Source: Cordilura impudica
Lineage: Eukaryota; Arthropoda; Insecta; Diptera; Scathophagidae
Reading direction: 5' to 3'
NCBI GenBank assembly: GCA_963682025.1
Contig: OY821520.1
Coordinates: 238,767,914-238,831,913 of the forward strand
Length of the DNA stretch: 64,000 nt
Below, in pieces: positions 1 through 10,629 of this stretch. The translations under genes and the position numbers were made by a program. Under the pieces are notes generated by a model. It was not told the DNA's origin. It did no database searches and was given only the letters and a program-made list of their open reading frames with translations. Every line of letters begins with the position of its first letter. The first letter of the stretch is position 1.

Positions 1-853
1 GCTGAGGCTTCAGTTGAAGAAAGCCCAAATGTGTCTCTCACACGTCGTTCTCAAGCGTTGGGCATCTCTGCGACGTCGTTGTGGCGAATTTTGCGAAAAG
101 ATCTTGGCCTAAATCCTTACAAGATCAAACTGACTCAAAAATTGAAGCCGCTTGACCACCAGAAGCATCGTATGTTCGTGAATTGGGCTGAGCAACAACT
201 TGAAAATGATTCGGATTTTCATCGAAAAATCATCTTCAGCGAATCATCTTCAGTTCTGGCTGAATGGCTTTGTCAATAAACAAAATATGCGTTATTGGTC
301 AGACAGCAATCCACACGTACTCCATGAGTCATCATTGCATCCCGAAAAAATTATGGTTTGGTGCGGTTTATGGGCCGGCGGCATCATTGGGTCGTACTTC
401 TTCCGTGATGATCAAGACCGGCACGTTACTGTGAATGGGAATCGCTACCGTTCAATGATAACCGAATATTTTTGGACCCAATTGGATGATATGGACTTGT
501 AGGACATATGGTTCCAACAGGACGGCGCCACAAGCCACACAGCGAATGTCACAATCAATTTATTGGAAACCAAGTTTGGAGAACGTGTTATCTCACGAAA
601 TGGTCCAGTCGATTAGCCACCTCGGTCGTGCGATTTGACGCCGTTTGACTATTTCCTGTGGGGCTACGTCAAGTCTATGGTCTATGCCAACAAGCCAGCG
701 ACGATTGATGAACTTCGTACGAATATCGAACGTGAAATTGCAGCAGTATCGGCCGATTTATGATTGAAAACCGTCGAAAATTGGGTTCAGCGTCTGGACT
801 TCTGCAAGCGTGCCCGTGGTGGCCATGCAAAAGAGATCGATTTCCATACATAA
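1..853 (+). pseudogene. DD41D (rosa-like) Tc1/mariner-superfamily transposase, broken
   Basis: Remnant of a cut-and-paste transposase of the IS630-Tc1-mariner superfamily; its 5' end lies outside the window. Reading on the plus strand I see the second helix-turn-helix region (LGISATSLWRILRKDLGL), then NWAEQQLENDSDFHRKI, then the catalytic core with WFQQDGATSH and DLTPFDYFLWGYVKS. Between the Asp of QQDGA (521-523) and the Asp of PFDYF (647-649) there are 41 residues, which matches the DD41D group first described as 'rosa' in tephritid flies. The first catalytic Asp is gone: the usual FSDE motif falls in a frameshift around 235-245. In-frame stops sit at 500-502 (TAG), 614-616 (TAG) and 761-763 (TGA). 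The natural stop is TAA 851-853. It cannot encode active enzyme. Superfamily is certain; the rosa affinity is inferred from spacing. Confidence 0.9.
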
Positions 854-958
854 TGGCATCGAACGTACTTTCACAGGAATAAAGAATTTCATTGATATCC
901 AAAACCGTTTTTGTTTTATTTAAAAAAAAACTTTTGTAGCGCTCTTATTGAAAAACCC
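854..958 (+). mobile_element. 3' end and terminal region of the DD41D element
   Basis: Short 3' untranslated part after the transposase stop. It ends in the stretch TAGCGCTCTTATTGAAAAAC (938-957), which reads as the inner side of a terminal inverted repeat. The partner 5' repeat would lie upstream of the window, so neither the exact end nor a target duplication can be confirmed. 959-1068 holds nothing I recognise. Confidence 0.5.
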
Positions 959-1069
959 TTTATTTATATTGACCGTCATTTCTAACCTAACAAAACATAT
1001 GAAGTACCATTTAGGAAAATTTCAATGCTATTTACGTGTTCGATAAACCTTACCGCGTTGAAATCGATT

Positions 1070-1345
1070 TCGAGTTTTTATACGTTCCTCACCACTGTGC
1101 AGAGGTGTGTCATTCCGTTTGAAAAGCATCGAAAAATGTATTGGTGGCCCCATAAAGTATATATGTATAGCCTCGAGTCTATATAGCGATGTCCGTCCGT
1201 CCATCTGTCTGTTGAAATCACGCTCATTCCCAATATAAACCATTTACCTGGGTAAAGTTATGATAATATTGTTTCTTATTACTTCGAGCAGGTTGGTATT
1301 GAAAATAGGGTAAATCGGGCATCATTGTGCCGAGGTATGTCCAAA
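1070..1345 (-). mobile_element. Family A element, old diverged fragment (mini-me-like)
   Basis: Diverged copy of the family A core, in the same order as the intact copies at 16863 and 20106: TATACG/GTGCAGAGG end hairpin remnant, 'TGTCATTCCGTTTG', 'CCCCATAAAGTATATA', 'CGAGTCTATATAGCGATGTC', a (GTCY)n run at ~1189-1212, 'TGAAATCACGCTCATTC', and 'AGCAGGTTGGTATTGAAAAT' near 1288. The microsatellite and the palindromic far end are missing. The (TA)n plus (GTCY)n pair around a conserved core is the hallmark of dipteran mini-me repeats. Many substitutions mark it as the oldest A copy here. Confidence 0.7.
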
Positions 1346-2311
1346 AAGATGAAGACACCTCTACACTAGCTACTAGCTACTAGACACTAGCTTCTGTGGC
1401 AATCAGCTCTTCGTTTATAACACATAACATATAAATAGTTATTTTTTTTTTAATTTTAAAACATTTGTGTTTAATTTTTATTTTTTTTTTTTTTGTATAT
1501 TTGTTTTAAATAAAGTTAATAAATCTAATAAAAGGTTGAAATTGTAATTATAAATATTTTTGGAATTCCTGATTTTTGTGTTTTATTGTAACCAGTTGGT
1601 TATTGTTGTGGCAACAAAATCTCACAAAATGTTAAAAATGTTAGATGTAAAAGTTATATATTTTTAAATAGATATCATTTAAAATCTACTAGATTTTCAT
1701 TAAATGTAAAGGCACTATAAGACAATTCCAATCATAGAATCTCGTTGTAGTCGTACATGCGCTGGAAGTTCTTAAAAATTGGCCAACAATTTATTTTCTT
1801 CAACTTGAGTGATGGAAAACTTTGGGTTCGCGATAAAAGTTAATGGTTTCAGTTTAGTCGCGTTATCAGTCTTATCATGTTTTGGGTTTTTGTATATTTT
1901 AGGGGACTGTTAAGGATACAGTGAAATAAAAATTACTTTACAGATTTTTTAGGAACCTAAATTACTTGTGTTGAACTTGAAAGATACGGACCATGTTGAC
2001 CGTAAAGAGCTTAAGTTATCTTAGAACCACAAGACAAAACGAACTTCTCTCAACTATGAGCATACGAATTGTTTTTTTCTGGTTCCGTAAATAATTGAGG
2101 CATTTCGAATTGAAATTCCCGATTTTGTAAAATAATTCATTAAGAGACTGTATAGGGGATGCAGAGAGTACTAGAGTAGGCTAACATTCAAGAGTCAATA
2201 AGAAATAAGTTATCGACTACAGCCTAACCTAACCTTCGAAAAAGATAAAAAGATTAAGTCCGAAATCCCTTTTATTCAAAATGCTTGGGGATGAGAGCAT
2301 TCCTGATAACC
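1346..2311. other. AT-rich spacer, nothing recognised
   Basis: No coding-like frame, inverted repeat or dispersed repeat was recognised. A short 'CCTAACCTAACCT' run at ~2224-2236 is far too short to be telomeric. Confidence 0.5.
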
Positions 2312-2519
2312 AACAAGTAAGAGTGTTAAATTCGGCTGTGCCGAATTTTTTGATAAACTCCACCAGAGTCTTTAATTTTTAATTTTTAATATTTAATTTT
2401 TAATTTTTGTGTTATCAATTTTCCATTTTTCATTATTCATTTTTCAATTTTCATTTTCCAATTTCCATTTTTAATTTTTCAATTTTCATTTTCCATTTTC
2501 AATTTTCATTTTCCATTTT

Positions 2520-3318
2520 TATACCCTATACCACTATGTGGTTTGGGTATAATGACTTTGTGCTGCTGTTTGTAACAACCACAAATATTTGACCTAGACC
2601 CATCTTTTATTATACCGATCGAATCAGAATCACTATCTGATTTGATTTAACGATGTCCGTCCGTCCGTCCGTCCGTCTGTATGTCCATGTAAAGTTTGTA
2701 ATCAAACTGCAGGTCGCAAATATGAATATATTTTGACGAAAATTGGTATGTAAGCTTTCATCGGCCATGGGATGAACGCTATTGAAATTGGTGAGAATCG
2801 GTCCATGTTCAGACCTAGCCCCCATACAAATGACCCCTATGAAATCAACATATATTGCCATAAGATCCAAATTATCATACAGATCTTAGTTAAATTGGGT
2901 TTGTATCTATATATTATATCCATTAATCAGTAGTCCAAAAATGATCCCTATTGGACAACTCTTAGTAATAGGCCCAATATAGAGCTGCTTCCCGATCTTC
3001 ACTTAAATCTATCAAAAAACAAAAATATTGCACTGATTCTTCTCAAATTTTGTTTGTACATATTTTTGCAAAATACAAGAGACTTTACCAAACATGGGCA
3101 GGATCGGTCCATTTTTGGGCCTAGTCCCCATATAGATATTGCATCCGATATGAACTTTTTCATATCTGCAGCTGAAAAAATTAATAAAAATCCCACTCAA
3201 ATTTGGTTTATGCTTATTTTCTATATCTAGTTAGTTGGGCCTGAGAGATAGGGTATCTTAACGCATGGTATAGGGTATCGTATAGTCGGTCTAGACCGAC
3301 TAAAATCTTCTTACTTGT
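2520..3318 (+). mobile_element. Family B element copy B1, nested in family A
   Basis: Nearly complete family B copy of ~800 bp. It starts with the imperfect hairpin TATACCCTATACCACTATGT/GGTTTGGGTATA, carries (GTCY)n at ~2657-2682, and ends with palindrome AGTCGGTCTAGACCGACT (3285-3302, followed in this copy by AAAATC) and the tail TTACTTGTT. No open frame of substance. Both sides are the TTTTC/ATTTTC simple repeat of family A, with no obvious target duplication, in line with insertion into a T-rich site. Confidence 0.85.
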
Positions 3319-3705
3319 TCAATTTTCATTTTCAATTTTCCATTTTCAATTTTCCATTTTGCATTTTCCATTTTTCAATTTTCATTTTCCATTTTTCATT
3401 TCCAATTTTTAATTTTTCAATTTTCATTTTCAATTTTTCATTTTCCATTTTGCGTTTTCCATTTTTAATTTTTTGTTTTTCATTTTTCAATTTTCATGTT
3501 CCATTTTTCATTTTCCAATTTCCATTTTTAATTTTTTAATTTTCATTTTACATTTTCCGTTTTTCATTTTCCATTTTTTATTTTCCATTCTCCATTTTCT
3601 ATTTTCCATTTTTCATTTTCCATTTTTAATTTTTTTTTTTCAATTTTCTTTTTTCATTTTCCATTTTTCATTTTTCATTTTTCGTTTTCCATTTTCCATT
3701 TTACA

Positions 3706-4228
3706 TTTTATATTTTACATTTTACATTTTACATTTTACATTTTACATTTCACATTTCACATTTTACATTTTACATTTTACATTTTACATTTTACATTTT
3801 ACATTTTACATTTTACATTTTACGTTTTACATTTTACATTTTACATTTTACATTTTACATTTTACATTTTACATTTTACATTTTATATTTTACATTTTAC
3901 ATTTTACATTTTACATTTTACATTTTACATTTTACATTTTACATTTTACATTTTACATTTTACATTTTACATTTTACATTTTACATTTTACATTTCACAT
4001 TTTACATTTTACATTTTACATTTTACATTTTACATTTTACATTTTACATTTTACATTTTACATTTTACGTTTTACATTTTACATTTTACATTTTACATTT
4101 TACATTTTACATTTTACATTTTACATTTTACATTTTATATTTTACATTTTACATTTTACATTTTACATTTTCTGTTTTTCATTTTCCATTTTCCATTTTA
4201 CATTTTACATTTTACATTTTCTGTTTTT
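3706..4228. repeat. (TTTTACA)n heptanucleotide array, ~70-75 units
   Basis: Nearly pure heptamer array with a few C/G/T variants (TTTCACA, TTTTATA, TTTTACG). It lies in the middle of family A. The equivalent array in the copy at 20106-22243 has only about 35 units, and the copy at 16863-17714 has none, so it has expanded independently in different insertions. Open frames through it give repeats such as ILHFTFY and are artefacts. Confidence 0.95.
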
Positions 4229-4849
4229 CATTTTCCATTTTTCATTTTTAGTTTTAATTTTTTCTTTCATATTGGCGATTTTTTTTTTTATTATAACGTG
4301 ATAACGATAAAAAAAATATGTGGCAATACTACTAACATGAGCTATGTTATTGTGTTCTTGGTATTGTAAATATATATATATACATAATTTTTTGTGACTT
4401 TTTTTATGTTGTTGTACAATTATGATGTTCAACCACTAAACTGTTACAACAAACAGACTAGGTTTTATGTTATTTTTAGAGGTATCTACATATTTTTGCT
4501 CGTATCTAATCACGATGATGCCCGATTTAGCCAATTTTCAATACCAACCTGCTGGGAATTATGGCAAATGATATTATTGTAACCTTATCCAGTTAGATGG
4601 CTTTTTTTGTGAATGAGCGTGATTTCAACAGACAGATGGACAGACGGATAGACGGACATCGCTATATAGACTCGAGCTGTGATAAGGATCAAGAATATAT
4701 ATACTTTATGGGGTCGGAAATTAGTTTTTCGATGCGTTACAAACGGAATGACAAACCTATATATACCCTCTGCCACTGACGTGTGGAGGATATAAAAATT
4801 GGGTAATTGAATGTTTCACTAAAACCAGAAATTTTACGAGAACTTCACT

Positions 4850-5100
4850 TGGTTTCATTATTGTGACTCCCTTTATTTTAACTCGTATAGTCTGCTTGTT
4901 TGCCGAAAAAACTTTGGATTAATTTTTAAGCCTTTGCCCGTGATCCAATCGAGTTGAAACTTTACAGGCAGACTCGTGGCGACAAATTTTTTGACTGCAA
5001 TATTTCCAATGTTTACCCAAGACTGAAACGATACGATAAACTTAATTTACAGAGAAATTGAGTATAATAAAAACTTGGTATTTATGGGTTAGTTTTTTTT
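4850..5100 (+). repeat. Dispersed repeat C, copy 1
   Basis: Shares a series of blocks in the same order with 10630-10940: 'CCCTTTATTTTA(A/G)CTCGTA', 'TGCCGAAAAA', 'CCGTGATCCAATCG', 'CAGGCAGACTCGTGGCG' and 'TTTATGGGTTAGT'. No protein signal. Probably a fragment of a non-autonomous element whose ends I cannot define. Confidence 0.6.
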
Positions 5101-5109
5101 TAGGATTCT

Positions 5110-5275
5110 CGTTTATTTATTTGCAAATTATGTACCAGAAAACAATATTTTTATACGCACATCAGTTCATTGAATTTCATTTTCGAAAGAGAAAAGAGCA
5201 GAAAATTAAAATTTTCGGTTAACTGAGGGTTCCGGTTAATAATGGATGCCGGATAATCGGGCGTTTAGTGTATTT
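5110..5275 (-). repeat. Dispersed repeat J, copy 1 (pogo/Tigger-like end)
   Basis: Reverse-complement relative of 51000-51240: shared 'ATTGTTTTCTGGTAC', the 'CTCTTTCGAAAA' region and the GC-richer 'GGTTAACTGAGGGTTCCGG' and 'GGATAATCGGGCG'. The CCGGATAATCG/GGTTAAC motif resembles the terminal repeats of pogo/Tigger elements, but this is a resemblance only. Confidence 0.45.
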
Positions 5276-7080
5276 GCAAAATAATCGGTCTTTGAAATTT
5301 TACCAAACCTGATCCCAATTACTTTTTCATTCGTAAAGAAACCGAAAATATACAGAAAATATGATTTTAAGGTTTGCTTTCAATCGTGAAGAAATATACC
5401 TTATTTCATCTTAGTTTAGATGTCATGTTAGATGTTTCGAGTTCAGATAACTAAGTTTTCACAAGCGTATAAATTTTTTGGAACTACAATTCAAACAGAT
5501 TCGTTTGTGGTGGGGTAGCCAAGATCGAAATGAAAGAGGTAGAAATAATGAATACACCGATTTTTTAACAATCTGATAATCAATATGGAATTTTAAAAAT
5601 ATTTTTGTGGAAACATGGGATTTAAATTTACCAAGCAAAATATGAACTGAACTGGACTGAAATAAAGTCAAAAGGGGAATTCTTGCTAAATTTCTAAAGA
5701 ACTTGAACTCGGCCGCCATATTTATTTAATTCCGTCGGTCTAAATTGGTTTTTTTTATAAAATTCGTTGTTTGGACGGAAATAAATAAATAAAATGTCTT
5801 TTTGAGATCCCAGCCATTTAGATTTAAAGTCTATTTATATCAGTCATAAATGGCATATGCGTTGCCAATTTAGAAAATTACGTTTTGAATTTGATCTCCT
5901 CGTATAAATAACAACAATTTCCAGGAAAAAAATTACGCATAAAATAATCCAATAGCGATAATAAAAATAAACACTATTCATACTTTAATAAACATGCATA
6001 CATACATACTCGTACATGCAAATATTCGTAAGTAAATAAAATAAATACAATAATAACAACAAAAGCAACAACTACAACATATATCAGCAGGTTAATAGTT
6101 TTGTTGTTGTTTTCATCAAACGTATGTACGTACGTAAGTATGTCTGTACATATAGCGAGCATTACAAATTTAAGCGGAAGGAGCACACATAGCTCAGTGT
6201 CTGGGTTACAAACCTACAAAGGGTCGATGACGCCAACAGAGAGCAACAGAAGAACAAGAAGAAGCAGAATAAGAAGCAACGACACAAAGTCATTCAGAAA
6301 AAGTCAACAACACCCAATGAAACACAAACACATGCGTTCGTTAAACGTACAACAGTGAAAAAACAACAAACGCTGGTTAGAAAAACAAAAAAACAAAAAA
6401 AAAAAAAATCAAATCAAAACCAAAACAAAAACAACATTTAAATTGAAAAGGGCAAACCAGCAACAAATCTCATAAAAACAATAACAACAACAAACAAACA
6501 AACTTAAACGATTAAGTACAAAGTGCAATATAGGGGAGGCATGCACTTTGAGAATCACAAACACACATACACACAAGTAACACCACACCGAAAACATTAG
6601 CCTGTTGCATGTGAAAAAAGAGATAAAATATAAACAAAATACTTTTTTATATAGAGAAATTTCCAAATCAAATACATTAAACCGTAATGCACTTCATGTT
6701 ATGCATACATATATGCAAAAACAAGGAGAATTGAAAAACATGAAAACAAAAATCTCAATTAATCCTTTTTTTTTTTTTTTAAAGAGCGCCATTTATTTTT
6801 TGCTACACGAAAAACTTGAAGCCTAAGCAATAATGATCAACGTGCACTACAGCAACACCATGAGCATATACAAAATACAACAAGCGGGGTGGTGCAAAAA
6901 GTCATTGTGACAAAAAAATAAAAGTGTGGCCAGATCAAGTTTTTCGTAGGTCATTTGGCAACAGGAATTTTATAAACTATAAACTAAAAATTATTCATGC
7001 ATCGTGATTAAATTAAAGAAATTTCATTGATTCTTCTTTCTTCAACCTCCACTACCATTTCGCAAATATACAGGGAATTG
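5276..7080. other. AT-rich spacer with CAA/AAC-rich stretches
   Basis: 5276-6000 is featureless. 6030-6520 is rich in AAC/CAA triplets (for example ~6040-6080 and ~6400-6500), and so resembles untranslated exons or introns of fly genes. I find no splice-supported coding frame, so I do not call a gene. 6760-6780 is a poly-T tract. Confidence 0.4.
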
Positions 7081-7184
7081 CTTATTAGTAGTTTCGCAGC
7101 GTGTGGCTATAAATACCATGAATGAATTACTCAAATTAATTGATATTTACCCATGTCATGGCTAAACAACAAATCATGTGGTGT

Positions 7185-7360
7185 CAGTACTTGGAAGATT
7201 ATTGTACAAATATATCGGAATGGAATCACGGTTAGCAACGCGGTGCAAAATTTCAAGCAAATGCATCTGTAGCTAGAGTAAAACGACGATTGCAAGAATC
7301 GTCTTTGGAAGAATTTTCTGTAAGAATTCACTATTATTTGAGCGTAACTTAAAGAAGGGA
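7185..7360 (+). pseudogene. Tc1-like transposase, 5' fragment
   Basis: Translating in shifting plus-strand frames gives STWKIIVQIYRNGITVSNAV and then NASVARVKRRLQESSLEE, the typical second DNA-binding helix region of Tc1 transposases. It breaks off at 7360, in what should be the 'RNLKKR...FARKYQ' junction, and resumes at 8697 with GTTTGCAAGAAAGTATCAAC. The intervening 1.3 kb is a separate element. Several frameshifts make this a pseudogene. Confidence 0.65.
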
Positions 7361-7654
7361 CTACAGTCTAAAAACAGCATGTAAAAATGCTAGCTTAATG
7401 CTCGTATTTATTTATGTAATATTACAATTTTTCGCATATTCGCGAACAAAAATGCGTTATTTCACTGTTTACACATCACTGTCGCAATGTTACGGACGTT
7501 TACATAGCGAAAGCACACACCATTCGCGTATTTACAAACGACGCTTGTAAAATTACAAATAAAATTTGAATCTTGCGAATGAAGTGCGTGACATTTCGCA
7601 TAAAAAAGTCGCGAACTAGCAGACGACGCCATCTTGACGCGTCATTATTTTTCA

Positions 7655-7672
7655 GTGTTTGGCAGCGATCAC
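7655..7672 (+). promoter_or_regulatory. Possible initiator of the zinc-finger transposon gene
   Basis: TTTTTCAGTGTTTGGCAG contains TTCAGT, which fits the insect initiator consensus TCAKTY except at the last base. It lies about 120 bp before the first ATG of the zinc-finger frame. There is no clear TATA box at -30. Weak, positional evidence only. Confidence 0.25.
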
Positions 7673-7781
7673 ATCGGAGAAAAAAGTGCGGAGAAAAATT
7701 AAAATAAAAGTCGAACTAAAGCAAGAAATAGTGTTAAGTTATTGTCATAAGTTGATATAAATATGATGTAGTGATATAATA

Positions 7782-8247
7782 ATGTATATGTGCAATATTT
7801 GTGGCAGTGCTTATAAAAAAGTGCAATTTTAAGAAAAGCAGCTATTTGTGCACAAAGAAAAAAAAAATGCATACTTTAGTTGTTTGCAAAAAGACTGTTT
7901 TAAAAGGTTTTCCAATTATATTGTATTTAAAAAACATATTTACTGGCACCATAATGCCGACAAACAAGTTTGGAAATTTCCCGATAATGGTAAATGTAAG
8001 TGTCCAGCTTGCAGTCAGGATTTCAAGAGTGTTAAAAAGATATTTCCTCATCCAACATAACATTACAATTACTTGTCCTTTTGAAAACTGCTCAAAAGTG
8101 TTCTCCATGCAGTGCTCCTTTAAATCACATGTGTACAGAAATCATAAAATGCAAAATATTGAAACTGTCCCAGAAGAAAGGTGCGCCAATGAGGAGGAAT
8201 TTTTTGACGATATTTCGCAAGAAATTATTTATTTTATTTTATTTTAG
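7782..8247 (+). pseudogene. C2H2 zinc-finger protein of the 7361-8696 element, frameshifted
   Basis: Starts at ATG 7782 (MYMCNICGSAYKK, a first finger with one CxxC) and meets a TAA at 7830-7832. The same frame continues with SCLQKDCFKRF...FKKHIYWHH, a good C2H2 finger with a four-residue CxxxxC knuckle. A third CPACSQDF finger follows and is split by a frameshift near 8040. The other frame resumes with CPFENCSKVFSMQCSFKSH, a fourth finger also with CxxxxC, then an acidic tail ending at TAG 8245-8247. Finger arrays alternating CxxC and CxxxxC knuckles are common in proteins encoded by insect and hydra DNA transposons, where they bind element ends. Function here is inferred only. One stop and one frameshift exclude a working product. 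Confidence 0.7.
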
Positions 8248-8353
8248 TGAAAGTAAGTTAAGTTTGTCTTGAAATAAAAACGATACCAAGTTAAGTTTCC
8301 CTTAAATAAAAAATTATTAACTGAAAACGAGTGTACAAGTCATTTTACTGGAG

Positions 8354-8548
8354 GGGCATGTAAGATTAAACACATGGTTAGTAAATTCACTAATAATCAT
8401 AGTAATTTTTACACATTTGGGCATGTAAGATTAAACACATGGTTAGTAAATTTACTAATAACCTTAGTAATTTTGACACATTTGGGCTTGTAAGACTAAA
8501 CACATGGTTAGTAAATTCACTAATAATCATAGTAATTTCTACACATTT
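8354..8548. repeat. Three tandem 65-bp units
   Basis: Units begin with GGGC(A/T)TGTAAGA at 8354, 8419 and 8484, exactly 65 bp apart, and differ at only a few positions. Each carries TTAGTAAATT(C/T)ACTAATAA, which is close to a perfect palindrome in the middle unit. Degenerate relatives continue to ~8620 ('ACGCATT..TAGTAA'). Placement just inside the right end suggests subterminal transposase-binding repeats. Confidence 0.85.
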
Positions 8549-8696
8549 GGATAGTAACTTTTACGCATTCGACTAGTAAACTTTTTACGCATTTGTTAGT
8601 AAATATACATTGTGTGTAAAATCGCGAATATTAAGCGAGGCAACTTTTCTGGTAGCTAAATGTATGTAATTTTACTAGATTTTTTTAAGAGTGTAG

Positions 8697-9290
8697 AGTT
8701 TGCAAGAAAGTATCAACATTATTATTTTCGAACGAAACAAAGATTAATAGGGTCTCCCCCAATGGGAAAACATTTGTTCACCGCCCAAAGTCGAAAGAAT
8801 TTGATCTAAAGTACTCGTACTCCCGGACCACATTGAAGCATGGATTAGTTTCCATCATGCTTTGGGGTTCTATGTCGTCACGTGAAGGTGTTATGCACAA
8901 GTTCTAATATGCAAGAATCATAAATGATACAATTATGCCTTATGTTGAAGAAAATATGCCGGTACCACATGGCTCTACACGTCAAGCAATGTTTTATAAA
9001 CCAGTCGATTACTGTTCTTGATTGGCCTTCATGTAGTCCTGATCTGACTCCGATTGAAAATTTATAGCATGTTTTAAAAAACAAAGTTAGCTTGTTAAAT
9101 ATAAGCAATTTTGATAATCTCTACATCGAAACAAAGAACGCTTGAGAATCCATTCCAAACAGTGTATGTGCAAATTCTGTGGCTTCAGTGCCTCGCAGGT
9201 GTAAAACAGTTATCGATAACATTGGTTTCGCAACAAAGTATTAATATTTGAAAATAAATATTTCTTTTATAAAAAAGTATCCTTGTATCC
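8697..9290 (+). pseudogene. Tc1-like transposase, 3' part
   Basis: Continuation of the fragment at 7185-7360. Recognisable pieces in shifting frames: FARKYQH-like start, ETKINRVSPNGKTFVHRPKS, TTLKHGLVSIMLWGSMSS, then VLDWPSCSPDLTPIENL (about 9015-9065), where the Glu of PIEN is the third catalytic residue of a DD34E enzyme. Multiple stops and frameshifts. The 3' part, through ~9290, is AT-rich and probably includes the element end, which I cannot delimit. Confidence 0.8.
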
Positions 9291-9423
9291 ACGAATGATA
9301 TTAATCGTATTTGAAAAACTGGGTCATTTGATGTAATTAGCAATTATTTTCCGGGATAAGGGGTTAAATAAACTAAACTGTGACAAATTGTTTTATTTGC
9401 TTAAAGCTCACATATTAACATTC

Positions 9424-10411
9424 AGCCCTGTTCTTGAAACGTTGTTATTTGAATAAGAATGAATATGAAATAACATGAAATTGAAATTTTGGGTTTCTTG
9501 AAAACACAAATTTTATATTTTCGAAGTATTTTTCGAAATCATATTTTTTTTATTATCAAATGACATGAAACATATGGCTCAGCTTCAGAACCGTATGTTA
9601 TCTAGAAACCGAGGTGCCATATGGTTCTTTAGTCACTTCCACAAAAAAACTTTAAGTAATTTTTGCATGTTTTTCCTTAAGATTATAAAGAAAGTAAAAA
9701 AAAAAAAATATTTTCTTTTAAAATAACAATTTACTTGTTCATTTAATTGTTTTTATTCTTCAATTTCATTCAATTAAGAATGACTTCTATTTTTGAAATA
9801 AGTTAGGCATCACCAAAGAAAATTCGAAATTCAAATAAATTGGATTTGACTGGCATCACTTCTGTTTCGAATATAAACAAAGTTGTTTCAGTCATATGCA
9901 AAAAAAAAAATAAAAATATGTGATTTGAGTGAAATATTATTTTAAATTCCTTTATTCGTAATAATTAGTACATAAAGAATCTATGTTATAATTGAAAAAA
10001 TTATAAAGGAAAATAGATTATGCAAATAAAAAGTTTTTATTATAGTTATAGAACAACATCATCTCCAAAAGTGTGTTTTATTAACATTGACTACTGATTA
10101 CGAGTTTTTTTTAAATCAGCGCAAAATGTAGACGTTTTTTAAAATCGTTTTTTTTTTTCATAAAATTAATGTCTAATTTTTTAAAATAATGACAAGGTTC
10201 AATAAAAAAACATGTTAGAGTTTAAATATCAATTAGTTTTTTTTATCTCTTAAGACCTGCTTAGTAGAAAAAAGGGCATTTGTTTTGATTTCACAAAGCC
10301 TTTTTTATGTGAATTAAAACGAGAAAAAATATTCTTATTGAAATTAGAGAACAGCAAAAAACTCGTAGATTTAAGAATTTTTTTGTGATAGTGGTTTCAA
10401 GAACAGGGGTG
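9424..10411 (+). mobile_element. Inverted-repeat element K, copy 1
   Basis: Non-coding ~990-bp element bounded by CAGCCCTGTTCTTGAAAC on the left and GTTTCAAGAACAGGGGTG on the right, i.e. a TIR of about 15-18 bp. Inside are the NdeI-like motif CATATG several times ('ACCGTATGTTATCTAGAAAC', 'GCCATATGGTTCTT') and long A/T runs. A second copy in opposite orientation lies at 14603-15542 and matches along its whole length. No clear target duplication. CAG..CTG termini would suit a hAT relative, but an 8-bp duplication is not visible. Confidence 0.8.
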
Positions 10412-10629
10412 ATTGTGTTTCTAATTAGTTTCACGGAACTCTATATAAGACCGTTATTCTTAAAAAAAAAGTAATTATAAATTTGAATTTGAATAAAGAA
10501 CAATAACTAACTATAAGAGCATTTCGCCCAAAACTTTTCTTCCAACTTTAAAAGCGGAATATGAATTTTTATAGTCCATAAGATTTTGAAAAATTTTTTG
10601 AGATTTTTTGGAGGTCGGTATGGATCCAT
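10412..10629. other. Short AT-rich spacer
   Basis: No feature recognised between element K copy 1 and repeat C copy 2. Confidence 0.4.

Larger units (their letters stand above)
2312..4794 (-). mobile_element. Family A element, full length, with family B nested inside
   Basis: One end is AACAAGTAAGAGTGTTAAAT at 2312 followed by the palindrome AAATTCGGCTGTGCCGAATT. The other end is the hairpin TATACCCTC(loop)GTGGAGGATATA ending near 4794. Between them, from left to right: a T-rich simple repeat, family B (2520-3318), a degenerate TTTTCAATTTTCATTTTCCA-type array, a long (TTTTACA)n array (about 3706-4228), then the non-repetitive A body. That body contains 'CATGAGCTATGTTATTGTG', 'CAATACCAACCTGCTGGGAA', (GTCY)n on the complementary strand near 4630-4655, and 'CTTTATGGGGTCGGAAATTA'. 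No protein is encoded. The two flanks of B are the same simple repeat, showing B landed in a pre-existing A. Confidence 0.85.
7361..8696 (+). mobile_element. Putative DNA transposon with broken C2H2 zinc-finger gene
   Basis: Interrupts a Tc1-like transposase. The ends are imperfect inverted repeats: CTACAGTCTAAAAACAGC at 7361, and at the right the complement of CTACACTCTTAAAAAAATC ending at 8696; both are followed inward by a GTAAAA motif. Inside are a GC-richer, CG-containing leader (7440-7690), a zinc-finger pseudogene (7782-8247) and three 65-bp tandem units (8354-8548). I could not identify a target duplication, and no catalytic domain is present, so it is non-autonomous or truncated. The superfamily is unassigned. 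Confidence 0.6.

Noticed and set aside
1028..1243. Minus-strand frame and similar ones in every A and B copy
   Set aside because: They recur because the elements recur; none shows protein-level conservation beyond DNA identity.
2224..2236. Telomere-like CCTAACCTAACCT
   Set aside because: Barely two repeats; flies of this group do not use that telomere repeat.
3473..4369. 298-codon plus-strand open frame of Phe/Ile/Leu/His repeats
   Set aside because: It is the translation of the (TTTTACA)n and TTTTCATTTTCCA arrays of family A; the periodicity is nucleotide-level and it has no domain.
6101..6358. 85-codon frame as a small gene or 5' exon
   Set aside because: CAA/AGA-rich sequence with no domain; equally likely untranslated or random.
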